Below, piece by piece: positions 1 to 9,101 of a stretch of 64,000 nucleotides of DNA. Location: contig NZ_JACSQJ010000007.1 in NCBI RefSeq assembly GCF_014836665.1, forward strand, positions 1 to 64,000, in the 5' to 3' direction. Every line of letters begins with the position of its first letter. The stretch's first letter is position 1. A program made the position numbers and the translations under genes. The notes beneath the pieces are model-generated. The model saw nothing but the letters and a program-made list of their open reading frames with translations. It was not told the origin of the DNA and searched no databases. This stretch comes from Luteimonas colneyensis (GTDB taxonomy: Bacteria; Pseudomonadota; Gammaproteobacteria; Xanthomonadales; Xanthomonadaceae).

Positions 1-287
1 GCGGAGATGCCGGGGGAGCACACCCCCTGTGTGCGCGACGGGCCGCGTACACCACCACGGAGCCGACTTGCATCACGCCCCAACCCCGCAAGCATCTCCG
101 GCCGTAACAGACGCCGATCCAACATCACCCCAGTCAGTTCGACCGCGAGAGCCTCTTCCCCTCACTTGGGAAGAAGAACCCCTTTTTTCCGGTTCTGCGA
201 CCGGAATGTGTCAACTGAAACCCGGCTGTCACGAAACCTTCGCATGCTGTCGCGGCGGCGCACCTCCCGCGCCTGGACGACCTGCCC

Positions 288-1124
288 GTGCCCATGCTCG
301 ACGCCTTCCGCGATCCCCGCTTGCTGCTGGCCAGGCCCGGCGGCGTGGACGGGCTGCGGCGCGCCGCCGAGCTGGCCATCGTGCTGCTGCTCGGCGTCCA
401 GGCGGCGCGCCTGGCCTGGCTGCTGCTGCCGCCCGCGAGCCTGGGCACCCTGCCCTTCGATGCGCCGCCGGACCTGCCGGTGCAGCCCGCGCGCCTTGCC
501 ATCGACGCCTTCCATCCGCAGCGCGGCCCTATCGCCAGCGCCGACGCATCGGGCCTGCACCTGTTCGCGGTCCGTCCCGCCACGGGCGGTGGCAGCGCCA
601 TCCTCGCCACCGCCGATGGCCCGCAGCGCTCCGTCGCCGCCGGCACGGAGGTGACGCCGGGCATGGTGCTGGCGGAGGTGTTGGGGGACCACGTCGTACT
701 CGACAGCGGCGGGCGTCGCAGCGAGCTGCGCTTCAGCCGACCCGACGCGGCACCGGTGGCGAGGACCGCCACGCGCGCACCGGCCGCGGCAGCCGCACCG
801 GCGGCGGCACCTTCCGCAGCGGCCCCCAGCGCGGAGGTCCCGGTGGTCGACCCCGCCAGGCTCCTCGCCGGCATGGGCCTCGCGCCCGAAGAGGCCAATG
901 GCCGCATCACCGGCTACACCGTCATTCCCCGCGGCAACGACGTCGTCCTGCGCCAGGCCGGGCTGCAGGCCGGCGACGTGCTGCTGTCGGTCAACAACGA
1001 AGCGCTGGATCCCGAGCTCCACGCCGCCCTCGCCGAGACCCTCGCCGGGGCCGACACCATCACCTTCACCTTCCGCCGCGACGGCCAGATCCGCAGCGCG
1101 ACCCTGCAGACCAAGAATCCGTGA
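288..1124 (+). CDS. gspC: Type II secretion protein GspC
   Basis: Inner-membrane clamp protein of the type II secretion system, expected to link the inner-membrane platform to the secretin GspD. The 278-residue product has a short cytoplasmic N-terminus, one membrane segment at about residues 27-46 and a periplasmic homology region at about 65-155. An Ala/Pro-rich linker follows, then a C-terminal PDZ-like domain from about 195 containing GDVLLSVN. The start is GTG 288; ATG 294 is an in-frame alternative and neither has a strong ribosome site. It heads a twelve-gene operon and its stop overlaps the gspD GTG by three bases. In bases 1-287 I found no gene and no convincing promoter. Confidence 0.9.
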   Translation: MPMLDAFRDPRLLLARPGGVDGLRRAAELAIVLLLGVQAARLAWLLLPPASLGTLPFDAPPDLPVQPARLAIDAFHPQRGPIASADASGLHLFAVRPATGGGSAILATADGPQRSVAAGTEVTPGMVLAEVLGDHVVLDSGGRRSELRFSRPDAAPVARTATRAPAAAAAPAAAPSAAAPSAEVPVVDPARLLAGMGLAPEEANGRITGYTVIPRGNDVVLRQAGLQAGDVLLSVNNEALDPELHAALAETLAGADTITFTFRRDGQIRSATLQTKNP

Positions 1125-3274
1125 ACCACCGACTCCTCGCCGCCGCCCTCGTCCTCGCGCTCACGGCCCAGCCCGCGCCCTTCGCCTTCGCCCAGGCCGG
1201 TGCCGGAGTGACCGCGCAGGACGCCGACATCCGCGCCTTCATCCAGGACGTGGCGCGCGCCACCGGCACCACCTTCATCATCGACCCGGCCGTGCAGGGG
1301 AGCGTCAGCATCACCCGCGACGTCGCCATGGACGAGTCCGAGCTGCTGGGCGTGCTGCTGGCGGTGCTGCGCGCCAACGGCCTGGTGGCGGTGAGCGCCG
1401 GGCCCGGCGCCTACCGCGTGGTGCCCGACGCCCAGGCCGTGCAGTCGCCCGGCGGCGGCCATGGCGCTTCGGCCTTCACCACCCAGGTGCTGCCGCTGTC
1501 GACGGTCGACGCGCGCATCGCCGCGGAGACGCTCAAGCCGCTGGTCGGCCGCGGCGGCGTGGTGATCCCGACGCCGCAGGGCAACGCGCTGCTGGTCGCC
1601 GACTACGCCGACAACATCCGCCGCATCCGCGGCCTGGTGGCGCAGATCGACAGCGACACCGCCGGCATCGACACGGTGACGCTGCGCAACAGCTCGGCGC
1701 GCGAGGTCGCGGCGACCGTCAACCAGCTGTTCGGGGGCGGCGATGGCCGCGGCGGGCAGCTCTCGATCCAGGCCGTCGAAGGCAGCAATTCGATCGTCGT
1801 GCGCGGCGCGCCCAGCGCGGTGCAGCGCGTGGTGCAGACCATCCTCGAGCTCGACCGCCGCGCCGAGCGCACCGGCGGCGTGCGCGTGGTGCGCCTGCAG
1901 CACGCCAGCGCCGAGCAGCTGCTGCCGGTGCTGCAGCAGCTGGTCGGGCAGACGCCCGATGGCGAGGACGCTGGCGGCACCGTGGCCGCCAGCGCGGCCG
2001 GTGCCGCCGAGGCCACCACCGCGCAGGTGATCAGCGCGGTGCCGGGCAAGCGGCCCACGATCGTGCGCTACCCCGGCGCCAACTCGCTGATCATCAACGC
2101 CGATCCCGAGACCCAGCGCCTGCTGGTCGACGTCATCACCCAGCTCGACACCCGCCGCGAGCAGGTGCTGGTGGAGGCGATCGTGGTCGAGATCTCCGAC
2201 AACGCCGCCAAGCGCCTGGGCGCGCAGCTGCTGGTGGCCGGGAAGGAAGGCAGCAACGTGCCCTTCCTCGCCACCCAGCATCCCGGCGCGGGCACCGGGA
2301 TCATGCCGATCGCCGGCGGCTGGTATGCCGAGCAGCAGCGCCGCGACGGCAACGACGACGACGGCGTACTCGACCTCGCGCGCCAGGCCGCGGTGCAGTC
2401 GCTGCTAGGCATCAACGGCGCGCTCGGCGGCATCGCCGGCAGCAACGACAACGCCACCTTCGGCCTGATCATCGACGCGGTGAACAGCGACACCGCGTCC
2501 AACCTGCTGTCCACGCCCTCGATCCTGACGCTGGACAACGAGGAGGCGCGGATCCTGGTCGGCCAGGAAGTGCCGACCACCAGCGGCGAGGTGCTGGGCG
2601 ACAACAACAGCAATCCTTTCCGCACCATCGAGCGCCAGGACGTCGGCATCCAGCTCGAGGTCACGCCGCAGATCAACGCCGGCGGCGGCATCACCCTCAC
2701 CCTGCGCCAGGAGGTGTCGTCGATCGCCGGGCCGGTGAGCGAGGACTTCTCGGAGCTGGTGCTGAACAAGCGCGAGGTGGAGACGCGGGTGCTGGTGGAC
2801 GACGGCGAGATCGTCGCGCTCGGCGGCCTGCTCGACCAGAACGACCGTAACACCGTGTCCAAGGTGCCGCTGCTGGGCGACATCCCGATCGTCGGCCAGC
2901 TGTTCAAGCACCGCTCGCGCTCGCGCGACAAGACCAACCTGATGGTGTTCATCCGCCCGACCATCGTGCGCAGCACGGCGGACGCGCAGGCGATGAGCGC
3001 CGGGCGCTGGGACTACATGCGCGGCCAGCTGCCGGTGATGGGCGAGCGCGAGAACGCACTCGACGAGCTGGTGCGCGACTACCTGCGCACGAATCCGCCG
3101 GCGATGCCGGTGCCGGGCGCCGGAACGACATCAGCCCCGGTGCCCGCGTCGCGCCAGACCGAACCGGCCATGCCCACCACGCCGGCCGCGGGCCCGGCCG
3201 ACACCACGGCCACCCCGGCTGCGGACATGGGCGTGGACAACGCAGCCGCCACCGGCGCCGACGCCGCCCGATGA
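1121..3274 (+). CDS. gspD: Type II secretion outer-membrane secretin GspD
   Basis: Forms the multimeric outer-membrane channel for folded exoproteins. The start is GTG 1121, overlapping the gspC stop; it gives a signal peptide ending near FAFAQA and a 717-residue protein. N0/N1-N3 ring domains occupy roughly residues 30-370, with the secretin barrel at about 370-640. The conserved secretin signature VPLLGDIPIVGQLF begins at residue 582. The C-terminal tail is rich in Pro, Ala and Thr. No pilotin gene is adjacent. The reading frame is open far upstream of 1121, but that part lies over gspC and does not look like protein. Confidence 0.93.
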   Translation: MNHRLLAAALVLALTAQPAPFAFAQAGAGVTAQDADIRAFIQDVARATGTTFIIDPAVQGSVSITRDVAMDESELLGVLLAVLRANGLVAVSAGPGAYRVVPDAQAVQSPGGGHGASAFTTQVLPLSTVDARIAAETLKPLVGRGGVVIPTPQGNALLVADYADNIRRIRGLVAQIDSDTAGIDTVTLRNSSAREVAATVNQLFGGGDGRGGQLSIQAVEGSNSIVVRGAPSAVQRVVQTILELDRRAERTGGVRVVRLQHASAEQLLPVLQQLVGQTPDGEDAGGTVAASAAGAAEATTAQVISAVPGKRPTIVRYPGANSLIINADPETQRLLVDVITQLDTRREQVLVEAIVVEISDNAAKRLGAQLLVAGKEGSNVPFLATQHPGAGTGIMPIAGGWYAEQQRRDGNDDDGVLDLARQAAVQSLLGINGALGGIAGSNDNATFGLIIDAVNSDTASNLLSTPSILTLDNEEARILVGQEVPTTSGEVLGDNNSNPFRTIERQDVGIQLEVTPQINAGGGITLTLRQEVSSIAGPVSEDFSELVLNKREVETRVLVDDGEIVALGGLLDQNDRNTVSKVPLLGDIPIVGQLFKHRSRSRDKTNLMVFIRPTIVRSTADAQAMSAGRWDYMRGQLPVMGERENALDELVRDYLRTNPPAMPVPGAGTTSAPVPASRQTEPAMPTTPAAGPADTTATPAADMGVDNAAATGADAAR

Positions 3275-4836
3275 GCGGACCCCTGCCCGCTTTCGCCTAC
3301 GCGTTCGCCAAGCACCAGGGCGTGGTGCTGCTGGGCGTGGACGACGCGACCGGACGCGCACGGGTCGGCCTGCGCGAGGACGCCGATCCCGCCGCGCTGC
3401 TGGAGGCGAGGCGCAGCCTCGGCATCGGACTCGACGTGGAGCTGCTGCCGCGCACGGCCTTCGACCGCCGCCTGTCCGAGCTCTACGCCGACGCCGCGCT
3501 CGCCGGCGGCGCCGACGACCTTGACCTTCCCGGCGATCTCGACGCGCTGGCCGGCGACATCCCCGCCACCGCCGACCTGCTCGATGCGCAGGACGACGCG
3601 CCGGTGATCCGCCTGATCAACGGCCTGATCGCCGAGGCCGCGCGCATCGGCGCCTCGGACGTGCACATCGAGCCCTTCGAATCCGCGCTGGTGGTGCGCA
3701 TGCGCGTGGACGGCGTGATGCGCGAGGCGCTGCGCCTGCCCGGGCGCATCGCGCCGCTGCTGGTGTCGCGCGTGAAGGTGATGGCGCGCCTGGACATCGC
3801 CGAGAAGCGGCTGCCGCAGGACGGCCGCATCGGCCTCGCCATGGGCAGCAAGGCGCTGGACGTGCGCGTGTCCACACTGCCCGCGCGCGGCGGAGAGCGC
3901 GTGGTGCTGCGCATCCTCGACAAGGACCAGGGCACGCTGTCGCTCGAAGGCCTGGGCATGCAGCCGGGCGTGCTGGACGCGCTGCAGCGCGCGCTGCGCG
4001 TGCCCAACGGCATCGTGCTGGTGACCGGGCCCACCGGCGCCGGCAAGACCACCACGCTCTACGCCGCGCTCGCCGCGCTCAACGACGGCCGCCGCAACAT
4101 CCTCACCGTCGAGGACCCGGTGGAGTACGCCATCGACGGCGTCGGCCAGACCCAGGTCAACGCGCGCGTGGGCATGAGCTTCGCCGCCGGCCTGCGCGCG
4201 ATCCTGCGCCAGGACCCGGACGTGGTGATGGTGGGCGAGGTGCGCGACCCGGAAACCGCGCAGATCGCGGTGCAGGCCAGCCTCACCGGCCACCTGGTGC
4301 TGTCGACCGTGCACACCAACGATGCGCCGGGCGCGGTCACGCGGCTGCGCGACATGGGCATCGAACCCTTCCTGCTGGCGTCCAGCCTGCGCCTGGTGCT
4401 GGCGCAGCGGCTGCTGCGGCGGCTGTGCACGGCCTGCCGCAAGCCACTGGTCGGCGACGGCCTCCGCTCCGCGCTGGCGCTGCTGGGACAGGGCGCGAAC
4501 GATGCCGCCAACCATGCCGGACCCGCGGCCGGTGGCGGCGCCACGGCCACGGGCGCAGCGACGGTCGCCACGCTGTACCGCGCCACCGGCTGCGCGCAGT
4601 GCAGCCACACCGGCTATGCCGGCCGCCTCGGCATCCACGAGGCGCTGGAAGTCGACGAGCGCCTGCGCCACCTGATCGGCGCCGGCGCCGACGAGGACGC
4701 GCTGGCCGATGCCGCCTTCGCCCGCGGCGGCCGCCTCGGCGACGCCGCGCGCGCCGCGGTGCTGCGCGGCCACACCACGCTCGAGGAAGCCATGCGCGTC
4801 ACCCGCCAGGAGCTGCAGGACCATGGCGTCGTTTGA
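3271..4836 (+). CDS. gspE: Type II secretion ATPase GspE
   Basis: Cytoplasmic hexameric ATPase that powers pseudopilus growth. The 521-residue protein has an N-terminal GspL-binding region, the N2E domain with DVHIEPFE near residue 130, and a Walker A GPTGAGKTT at 253-261. Asp-box and Walker B (QDPDVVMVGEVRD) regions follow. A zinc-binding tetracysteine is present at Cys386, Cys389, Cys441 and Cys444, as in GspE proteins rather than pilus-retraction ATPases. The start codon overlaps the gspD stop (ATGA). An Ala/Gly-rich insert separates the two cysteine pairs. Confidence 0.95.
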   Translation: MSGPLPAFAYAFAKHQGVVLLGVDDATGRARVGLREDADPAALLEARRSLGIGLDVELLPRTAFDRRLSELYADAALAGGADDLDLPGDLDALAGDIPATADLLDAQDDAPVIRLINGLIAEAARIGASDVHIEPFESALVVRMRVDGVMREALRLPGRIAPLLVSRVKVMARLDIAEKRLPQDGRIGLAMGSKALDVRVSTLPARGGERVVLRILDKDQGTLSLEGLGMQPGVLDALQRALRVPNGIVLVTGPTGAGKTTTLYAALAALNDGRRNILTVEDPVEYAIDGVGQTQVNARVGMSFAAGLRAILRQDPDVVMVGEVRDPETAQIAVQASLTGHLVLSTVHTNDAPGAVTRLRDMGIEPFLLASSLRLVLAQRLLRRLCTACRKPLVGDGLRSALALLGQGANDAANHAGPAAGGGATATGAATVATLYRATGCAQCSHTGYAGRLGIHEALEVDERLRHLIGAGADEDALADAAFARGGRLGDAARAAVLRGHTTLEEAMRVTRQELQDHGVV

Positions 4837-6028
4837 GTACTCCGCGCTCGACGTCCAGGGCCGCAGCCGCGACGGCGTGATCGATGCCGGCAGCGCCGCC
4901 GATGCGCGCCGCCTGCTGGAGGGCCGCCGCCTGCTGCCGGTGCGCGTGGAACCGGCCACCGCGCGCGCGGAACAGGCCTCGCGCAGCCGCGGCCGCTTCA
5001 GCGGCAAGGACCTCACCCTGCTGACCCGCCAGCTCGCCACCCTGGTGGCGGTGGCGCCGCTGGAGGAGGCGCTGCGCACCATCGGCAGCCAGTCCGAACG
5101 CGCGCCGGTGCGGCGCGTGGTCATGGCCACCCATGCGCGCGTGGTCGAAGGCTTCCGCCTGTCCGACGCCATGGCGCGCGAGCCCCGCGCCTTCCCGCCG
5201 CTGTACCGCGCCATGGTCGCCGCCGGCGAGGGCACCGGCGCCCTGCCCGCCATCCTCGAACGCCTGGCCGACCTGCACGAGCGCGACCAGCAGGTGCGCG
5301 GCAAGCTGGTCTCGGCGCTGGTGTACCCGGCCGCGCTGGCGGTCACCGCAGTGCTGGTGGTGATCGCGCTGATGGTGTTCGTGGTGCCGAAGGTGGTGGA
5401 GCAGTTCGAATCCATGGGTCGCGAGCTGCCGCTGCTCACGCGCATCGTCATCGGCGTCTCCGACGCGCTGGTGGCGTGGTGGCTGCCGCTGCTGGTGCTG
5501 CTGGCGGCGCTCGCCTTCGCCACCACGCGCCTGCTGCACCGCCCCGCCCTGCGCCGCCGCTTCGACGCCGTACTGCTGCGCCTGCCGCTGCTGGGCCCCC
5601 TGCTGCGCGACGTCCACGCCGCGCGCATGGCGCGCACGCTCGCGACCATGTCCGACAGCGGCCTGCCGCTGATCGAAGGCCTGGCGATCACCGCACGCAC
5701 GGTCGGCAACACCGTGCTGCGCGAGGCCACGGAATCGATGGTCGAGGTCATCCGCGAGGGCGGCAGCCTGTCCAGCGCGATGAAGCGCGCGGCGGTGTTC
5801 CCGCCGACGCTGCTCTACATGGCCACCAGCGGCGAGGACAGCGGCCGGCTGGCGCCGATGCTCGACCGCGCCGCGGACTACCTCGAACGCGAATTCAACA
5901 CCTTCACCACGGCGGCGATGAGCCTGCTCGAACCCCTGATCATCATCGTGCTGGGCGCGATGGTGGCGGTGATCGTGCTCGCCATCCTGCTGCCGATCCT
6001 GCAGTTCAACGCCCTCGTGGCCGGCTGA
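4823..6028 (+). CDS. gspF: Type II secretion platform protein GspF
   Basis: Polytopic inner-membrane platform protein that couples GspE to pseudopilin assembly. From ATG 4823 it is 401 residues, which matches the family. It has two T2SSF domains (about 70-195 and 270-395) and three membrane segments, the last a hydrophobic run with IIIVLGAMVAVIVLAILLP. The start lies 14 bases inside gspE, indicating translational coupling, and the stop shares bases with the first possible gspG start (TGATG). Confidence 0.94.
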   Translation: MASFEYSALDVQGRSRDGVIDAGSAADARRLLEGRRLLPVRVEPATARAEQASRSRGRFSGKDLTLLTRQLATLVAVAPLEEALRTIGSQSERAPVRRVVMATHARVVEGFRLSDAMAREPRAFPPLYRAMVAAGEGTGALPAILERLADLHERDQQVRGKLVSALVYPAALAVTAVLVVIALMVFVVPKVVEQFESMGRELPLLTRIVIGVSDALVAWWLPLLVLLAALAFATTRLLHRPALRRRFDAVLLRLPLLGPLLRDVHAARMARTLATMSDSGLPLIEGLAITARTVGNTVLREATESMVEVIREGGSLSSAMKRAAVFPPTLLYMATSGEDSGRLAPMLDRAADYLEREFNTFTTAAMSLLEPLIIIVLGAMVAVIVLAILLPILQFNALVAG

Positions 6029-6039
6029 TGGAGGCCCAC

Positions 6040-6546
6040 ATGCAAGACCGCACCGCTCCCCGATCCACCGCCCCGCGACACGCTGCGGCTCCCGGCGCTG
6101 CCAGGCCTCGTCCATCCGGCAGGCGGCGGCGCCATGCCCGCGGCTTCACCCTGGTCGAGCTGATGGTCGCGATCGTGATCATCGGCCTGCTGTCGACGGT
6201 GGTGATGATCAACGTCATGCCCAGCCAGGACCGCGCCATGGCCGAGAAGGCGCGCGCCGACATCTCGGTGCTGGAGCAGGCGCTGGAGACCTACCGCCTG
6301 GACAACCTGGCCTATCCGACCACGGCGCAGGGACTCGACGCGCTGCTTGAAGCGCCGTCCGGCCTCGCGCGCCCCGACCGCTACCGCAAGGGCGGCTACA
6401 TCCGCCGCCTGCCCGAGGATCCGTGGGGCCAGGCCTACCAGTACCGCCAGCCGGGCCGCAGCGGCGGCTTCGACGTGTTCTCCTTCGGTGCCGACGGCGC
6501 CGAGGGCGGCGACGGCGACAACGCCGACATCGGTAACTGGCGCTGA
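6040..6546 (+). CDS. gspG: Type II secretion major pseudopilin GspG
   Basis: Major pseudopilin, polymerised after cleavage and methylation by the prepilin peptidase (gene not in this window). The processing site RG/FTLVEL with Glu at +5 is clear, followed by a hydrophobic helix. The C-terminal region with DPWGQAYQY and a Gly/Asp-rich loop matches the calcium-binding end of GspG. ATG 6040 is preferred because GGAGG lies about six bases upstream; ATG 6028 overlaps the gspF stop and is possible. The leader before the cleavage Gly is about 35 residues of Arg/Pro/Ala, much longer than the usual 6-10. Confidence 0.92.
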   Translation: MQDRTAPRSTAPRHAAAPGAARPRPSGRRRRHARGFTLVELMVAIVIIGLLSTVVMINVMPSQDRAMAEKARADISVLEQALETYRLDNLAYPTTAQGLDALLEAPSGLARPDRYRKGGYIRRLPEDPWGQAYQYRQPGRSGGFDVFSFGADGAEGGDGDNADIGNWR

Positions 6547-6555
6547 GCCACGGCC

Positions 6556-7008
6556 ATGCGGCGCGCGCGCGGGTTCACGCTGGTCGAGCTGATGGTGGCG
6601 CTGGCCGTCATCGGCCTGGCGGGCGCCGCCGTGGCGCTGACCCTGCCGTCCACCGACGACGCGCTGGTGAAGGAGACACAGACGTTCGCGGCGCGGCTGG
6701 CGCACGCGCGCGACGAGGCCATCCTCGGCATGCGCACGGTGGAAGTGGCGGTGACTGCGCGCGGCTACGGGTTCTCGCGCCGTCGCTTCGACGGTTGGCA
6801 GCCGCTGGACGGCCGCGCCTTCGCCGCCGTCGACTGGGCGCCCGGCACGCAGCCGCAGCTGCCGCGTCGCGATGCGCGCATGAGCTTCCGCTTCGACCCC
6901 ACCGGCGCCGCCGAGCCCGGCAGCCTGGTACTGCTGCGCGAAGGCCGCCGGATGCAGGTCACGGTCGACGACGGTGGCGAAGTGACAGTCGATGGCCGCG
7001 CGCGCTGA
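6556..7008 (+). CDS. gspH: Type II secretion minor pseudopilin GspH
   Basis: Minor pseudopilin of the secretion pseudopilus. The 150-residue protein begins MRRARG/FTLVELMVALAV, a short standard leader with cleavage after Gly6 and Glu at +5. The rest is a small globular domain of the GspH/FimT type. It lies nine bases after gspG and its end overlaps gspI by 17 bases. Assignment to GspH rests on the family fold and its place between G and I. Confidence 0.9.
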   Translation: MRRARGFTLVELMVALAVIGLAGAAVALTLPSTDDALVKETQTFAARLAHARDEAILGMRTVEVAVTARGYGFSRRRFDGWQPLDGRAFAAVDWAPGTQPQLPRRDARMSFRFDPTGAAEPGSLVLLREGRRMQVTVDDGGEVTVDGRAR

Positions 7009-7462
7009 AATCTCCGCCCAGCGTCGTGTCGAGGCATGCGTGCAGACGCTCCGCCGGGGCATCGCCGCACGCCGTGCGAAGGGCACGGGGCCACGGCACT
7101 GGAGCGATGCCGGCTTCTCGCTGATCGAGATGCTGGTCGCGCTGGCGGTATTCGCGCTGGCCGTGCTCGGGCTGCTCAACCTTTCGGGCGAAAGCACGCG
7201 CACTGCGGTCGCGATCGAGGAGCGCGTGCTGGCCGCGGTGGTCGCCGACAACGTCGCGGTCGAGGCCGCCACCCTGGACGTGCGCGAACTCGCCGACCAG
7301 GCGGCCGGCAGCGAAGAGGCCGGCGGCCGCGACTGGCGCTGGACCCGCAGCACCGCCCCGACTGCCGATCCCTCGCTGCTGCGCGTGGACATCCGCGTCT
7401 CGCCACCGGGCGAGTCGCGGGTGGCGGCGGAAGTCTCGCTGTTCCGGAGCGTCGCGCAGTGA
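6992..7462 (+). CDS. gspI: Type II secretion minor pseudopilin GspI
   Basis: Minor pseudopilin expected to form the tip complex with GspJ and GspK. The cleavage site AG/FSLIEMLVALAVFAL places processing after Gly41, so the predicted leader is unusually long; no better in-frame start is evident closer to the site. The 156-residue product has the short C-terminal domain typical of GspI. It overlaps gspH by 17 bases and its stop overlaps the gspJ GTG. Confidence 0.88.
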   Translation: MAARAEISAQRRVEACVQTLRRGIAARRAKGTGPRHWSDAGFSLIEMLVALAVFALAVLGLLNLSGESTRTAVAIEERVLAAVVADNVAVEAATLDVRELADQAAGSEEAGGRDWRWTRSTAPTADPSLLRVDIRVSPPGESRVAAEVSLFRSVAQ

Positions 7463-8127
7463 ACCAGGCCACGGCGACGCGCACGACGCTCACGAAGCGC
7501 ACGACGGCACGCGCGCACACGGCCATGCACGCACGCGATGCGCTGCGTGGCTTCACCCTGCTCGAAGTGATGGCCGCACTGGCCATCTTCGGCGTAATCG
7601 CCGCCGCCGGCGTCGCGGTGATGGCCCATGCCGCCGACAGCCAGGGCGTGCTGCGCGAGCGCATGGACCGCCTGGGCGAATTCCAGCGCGCCCGCGCCCT
7701 GCTCCGCGCCGACCTTTCGCAGGCGGCTGTGCGCCTGGTGCGCAGGGCCGATGGCAGCAACACCCGCCATGCCTTCATCGGCGGCCGCCCGGGCGAGTCG
7801 GGCCCGCTGTTCGCCTTCGTCCGCCGCGGCCACGAGAATCCCGAAGGCCTGCCGCGCGCCTCGCTGGAGTACGTCGAGTACCGCATCGTCGACGGCCGCC
7901 TGGAGCGCAGCGCGCGCGCGGCCGTGGACGGCGCCGCGCCGCCGCCGGCGCGGGTGCTGATCGACGGCGTCAACGCCGCGCGCGTGGCCTACCTCGACGA
8001 AGGCCGCTGGAACGACGGCTGGCTCGGCGGTGCCGACTCGCTGCCCGAAGCGGTCGAACTGGAGCTCGAGCTCGACGCCATCGGCCATGTGCGCCAGCGC
8101 TTCCTGCTGCCCGGGGTCACGCCATGA
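7459..8127 (+). CDS. gspJ: Type II secretion minor pseudopilin GspJ
   Basis: Minor pseudopilin of the tip complex. Starting at GTG 7459, which overlaps the gspI stop, the protein is 222 residues. The prepilin site RG/FTLLEVMAALAIFG gives cleavage after Gly31 with Glu at +5. ATG 7525, eight codons before that Gly, is an alternative start that would give a leader of ordinary length. The C-terminal beta-rich domain is GspJ-like. The stop overlaps the gspK ATG (ATGA). Confidence 0.9.
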   Translation: MNQATATRTTLTKRTTARAHTAMHARDALRGFTLLEVMAALAIFGVIAAAGVAVMAHAADSQGVLRERMDRLGEFQRARALLRADLSQAAVRLVRRADGSNTRHAFIGGRPGESGPLFAFVRRGHENPEGLPRASLEYVEYRIVDGRLERSARAAVDGAAPPPARVLIDGVNAARVAYLDEGRWNDGWLGGADSLPEAVELELELDAIGHVRQRFLLPGVTP

Positions 8128-9101
8128 CCGGCGCGCACGAACGCGGCGCCGCGCTGCTCACCGTGCTGCTGCTGGTGGCGGTGATGACCGTGCTGCTGGT
8201 CGCGGTGATGGACGACATCCGCTTCGGCCTGCGCCGCACCGGCAACGCCCAGGCGCTGGCGCAGGCGCAGTGGTACGCGCTGGGCAGCGAGGAGCTGGCG
8301 CGCGCGCGCATCCACCAGCTCGACCGCGGCGACGGCCGCACCACCCTGGAGGGAGGCTGGAACGGCCGCCCCTTCGTGTTCCCGATCGACGGCGGCGTGA
8401 TGCGCGTGCGCCTGGACGACGCCAGCGCCTGCTTCAACCTCAACAGCGTGGTCGAGGGCGCGCCCAACCAGTGGATCCGGCGCGAAGCGGGCGTGCGCCA
8501 GTACCGGGCCCTGCTGCAGGCGCTCGACTTCACCCCCGGCCAGGCCGCGGCGATGGCCGATGCGCTGGTCGACTGGATCGACCGCGACCAGGTTCCCGGC
8601 CCCTCCGGCGCCGAGGATCCCGCCTATGCCTCGCGCGGCCCGGGCTATCGCACCTCGGGCGCGCTGCTGGCCGAGGTCAGCGAGCTGCGCGCCATCGCCG
8701 CGTACGACGCCGAGGCCTACGGGCGCCTGCGTCCCCACGTCTGCGCGCAGCCCGACAACGCGCTGTCGCCGATCAACCTCAACACGCTCGAGGACGACGA
8801 CGCCCTGCTGCTGAGCATGCTCAGCGACAACGCCCTGGACCCGGCGGCGGCGCGGCGCGTGATCGCCGCCCGCCCCGCGCATGGCTGGCGGCAGCTGCAT
8901 GAATTCTTCAGCCTCGATGCGATCCGCGCCGCCGGCCTCGGCGACGACGCGATGCAGCAGGTCCGCCTGGCCACCCGCTATTTCTCGCTGCGCACCGAAG
9001 TCGAATACGACGGTACCGAAGTGGTGCTGAGCGCACTGCTGGACAGCGATTCCCATGGTCCCGTGCGCCTGGTCGCGCGGCGATGGACACACGACGAATG
9101 A
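8124..9101 (+). CDS. gspK: Type II secretion minor pseudopilin GspK
   Basis: Largest minor pseudopilin, which caps the pseudopilus tip. The 325-residue product begins with a short leader and a G/AALLTVLLLVAVMTVLL processing site and helix, lacking Glu at +5 as is normal for GspK. An alpha-helical domain follows with FNLNSVV and INLNTLEDDD segments typical of the family. It overlaps its neighbours on both sides by four bases (ATGA). Confidence 0.92.
   Translation: MTGAHERGAALLTVLLLVAVMTVLLVAVMDDIRFGLRRTGNAQALAQAQWYALGSEELARARIHQLDRGDGRTTLEGGWNGRPFVFPIDGGVMRVRLDDASACFNLNSVVEGAPNQWIRREAGVRQYRALLQALDFTPGQAAAMADALVDWIDRDQVPGPSGAEDPAYASRGPGYRTSGALLAEVSELRAIAAYDAEAYGRLRPHVCAQPDNALSPINLNTLEDDDALLLSMLSDNALDPAAARRVIAARPAHGWRQLHEFFSLDAIRAAGLGDDAMQQVRLATRYFSLRTEVEYDGTEVVLSALLDSDSHGPVRLVARRWTHDE

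Noticed and set aside
29-1120. Upstream extension of the gspD frame
   Set aside because: It lies over gspC in another frame, is Arg/Gly/Ala-rich and lacks secretin features; GTG 1121 opens a proper signal peptide.
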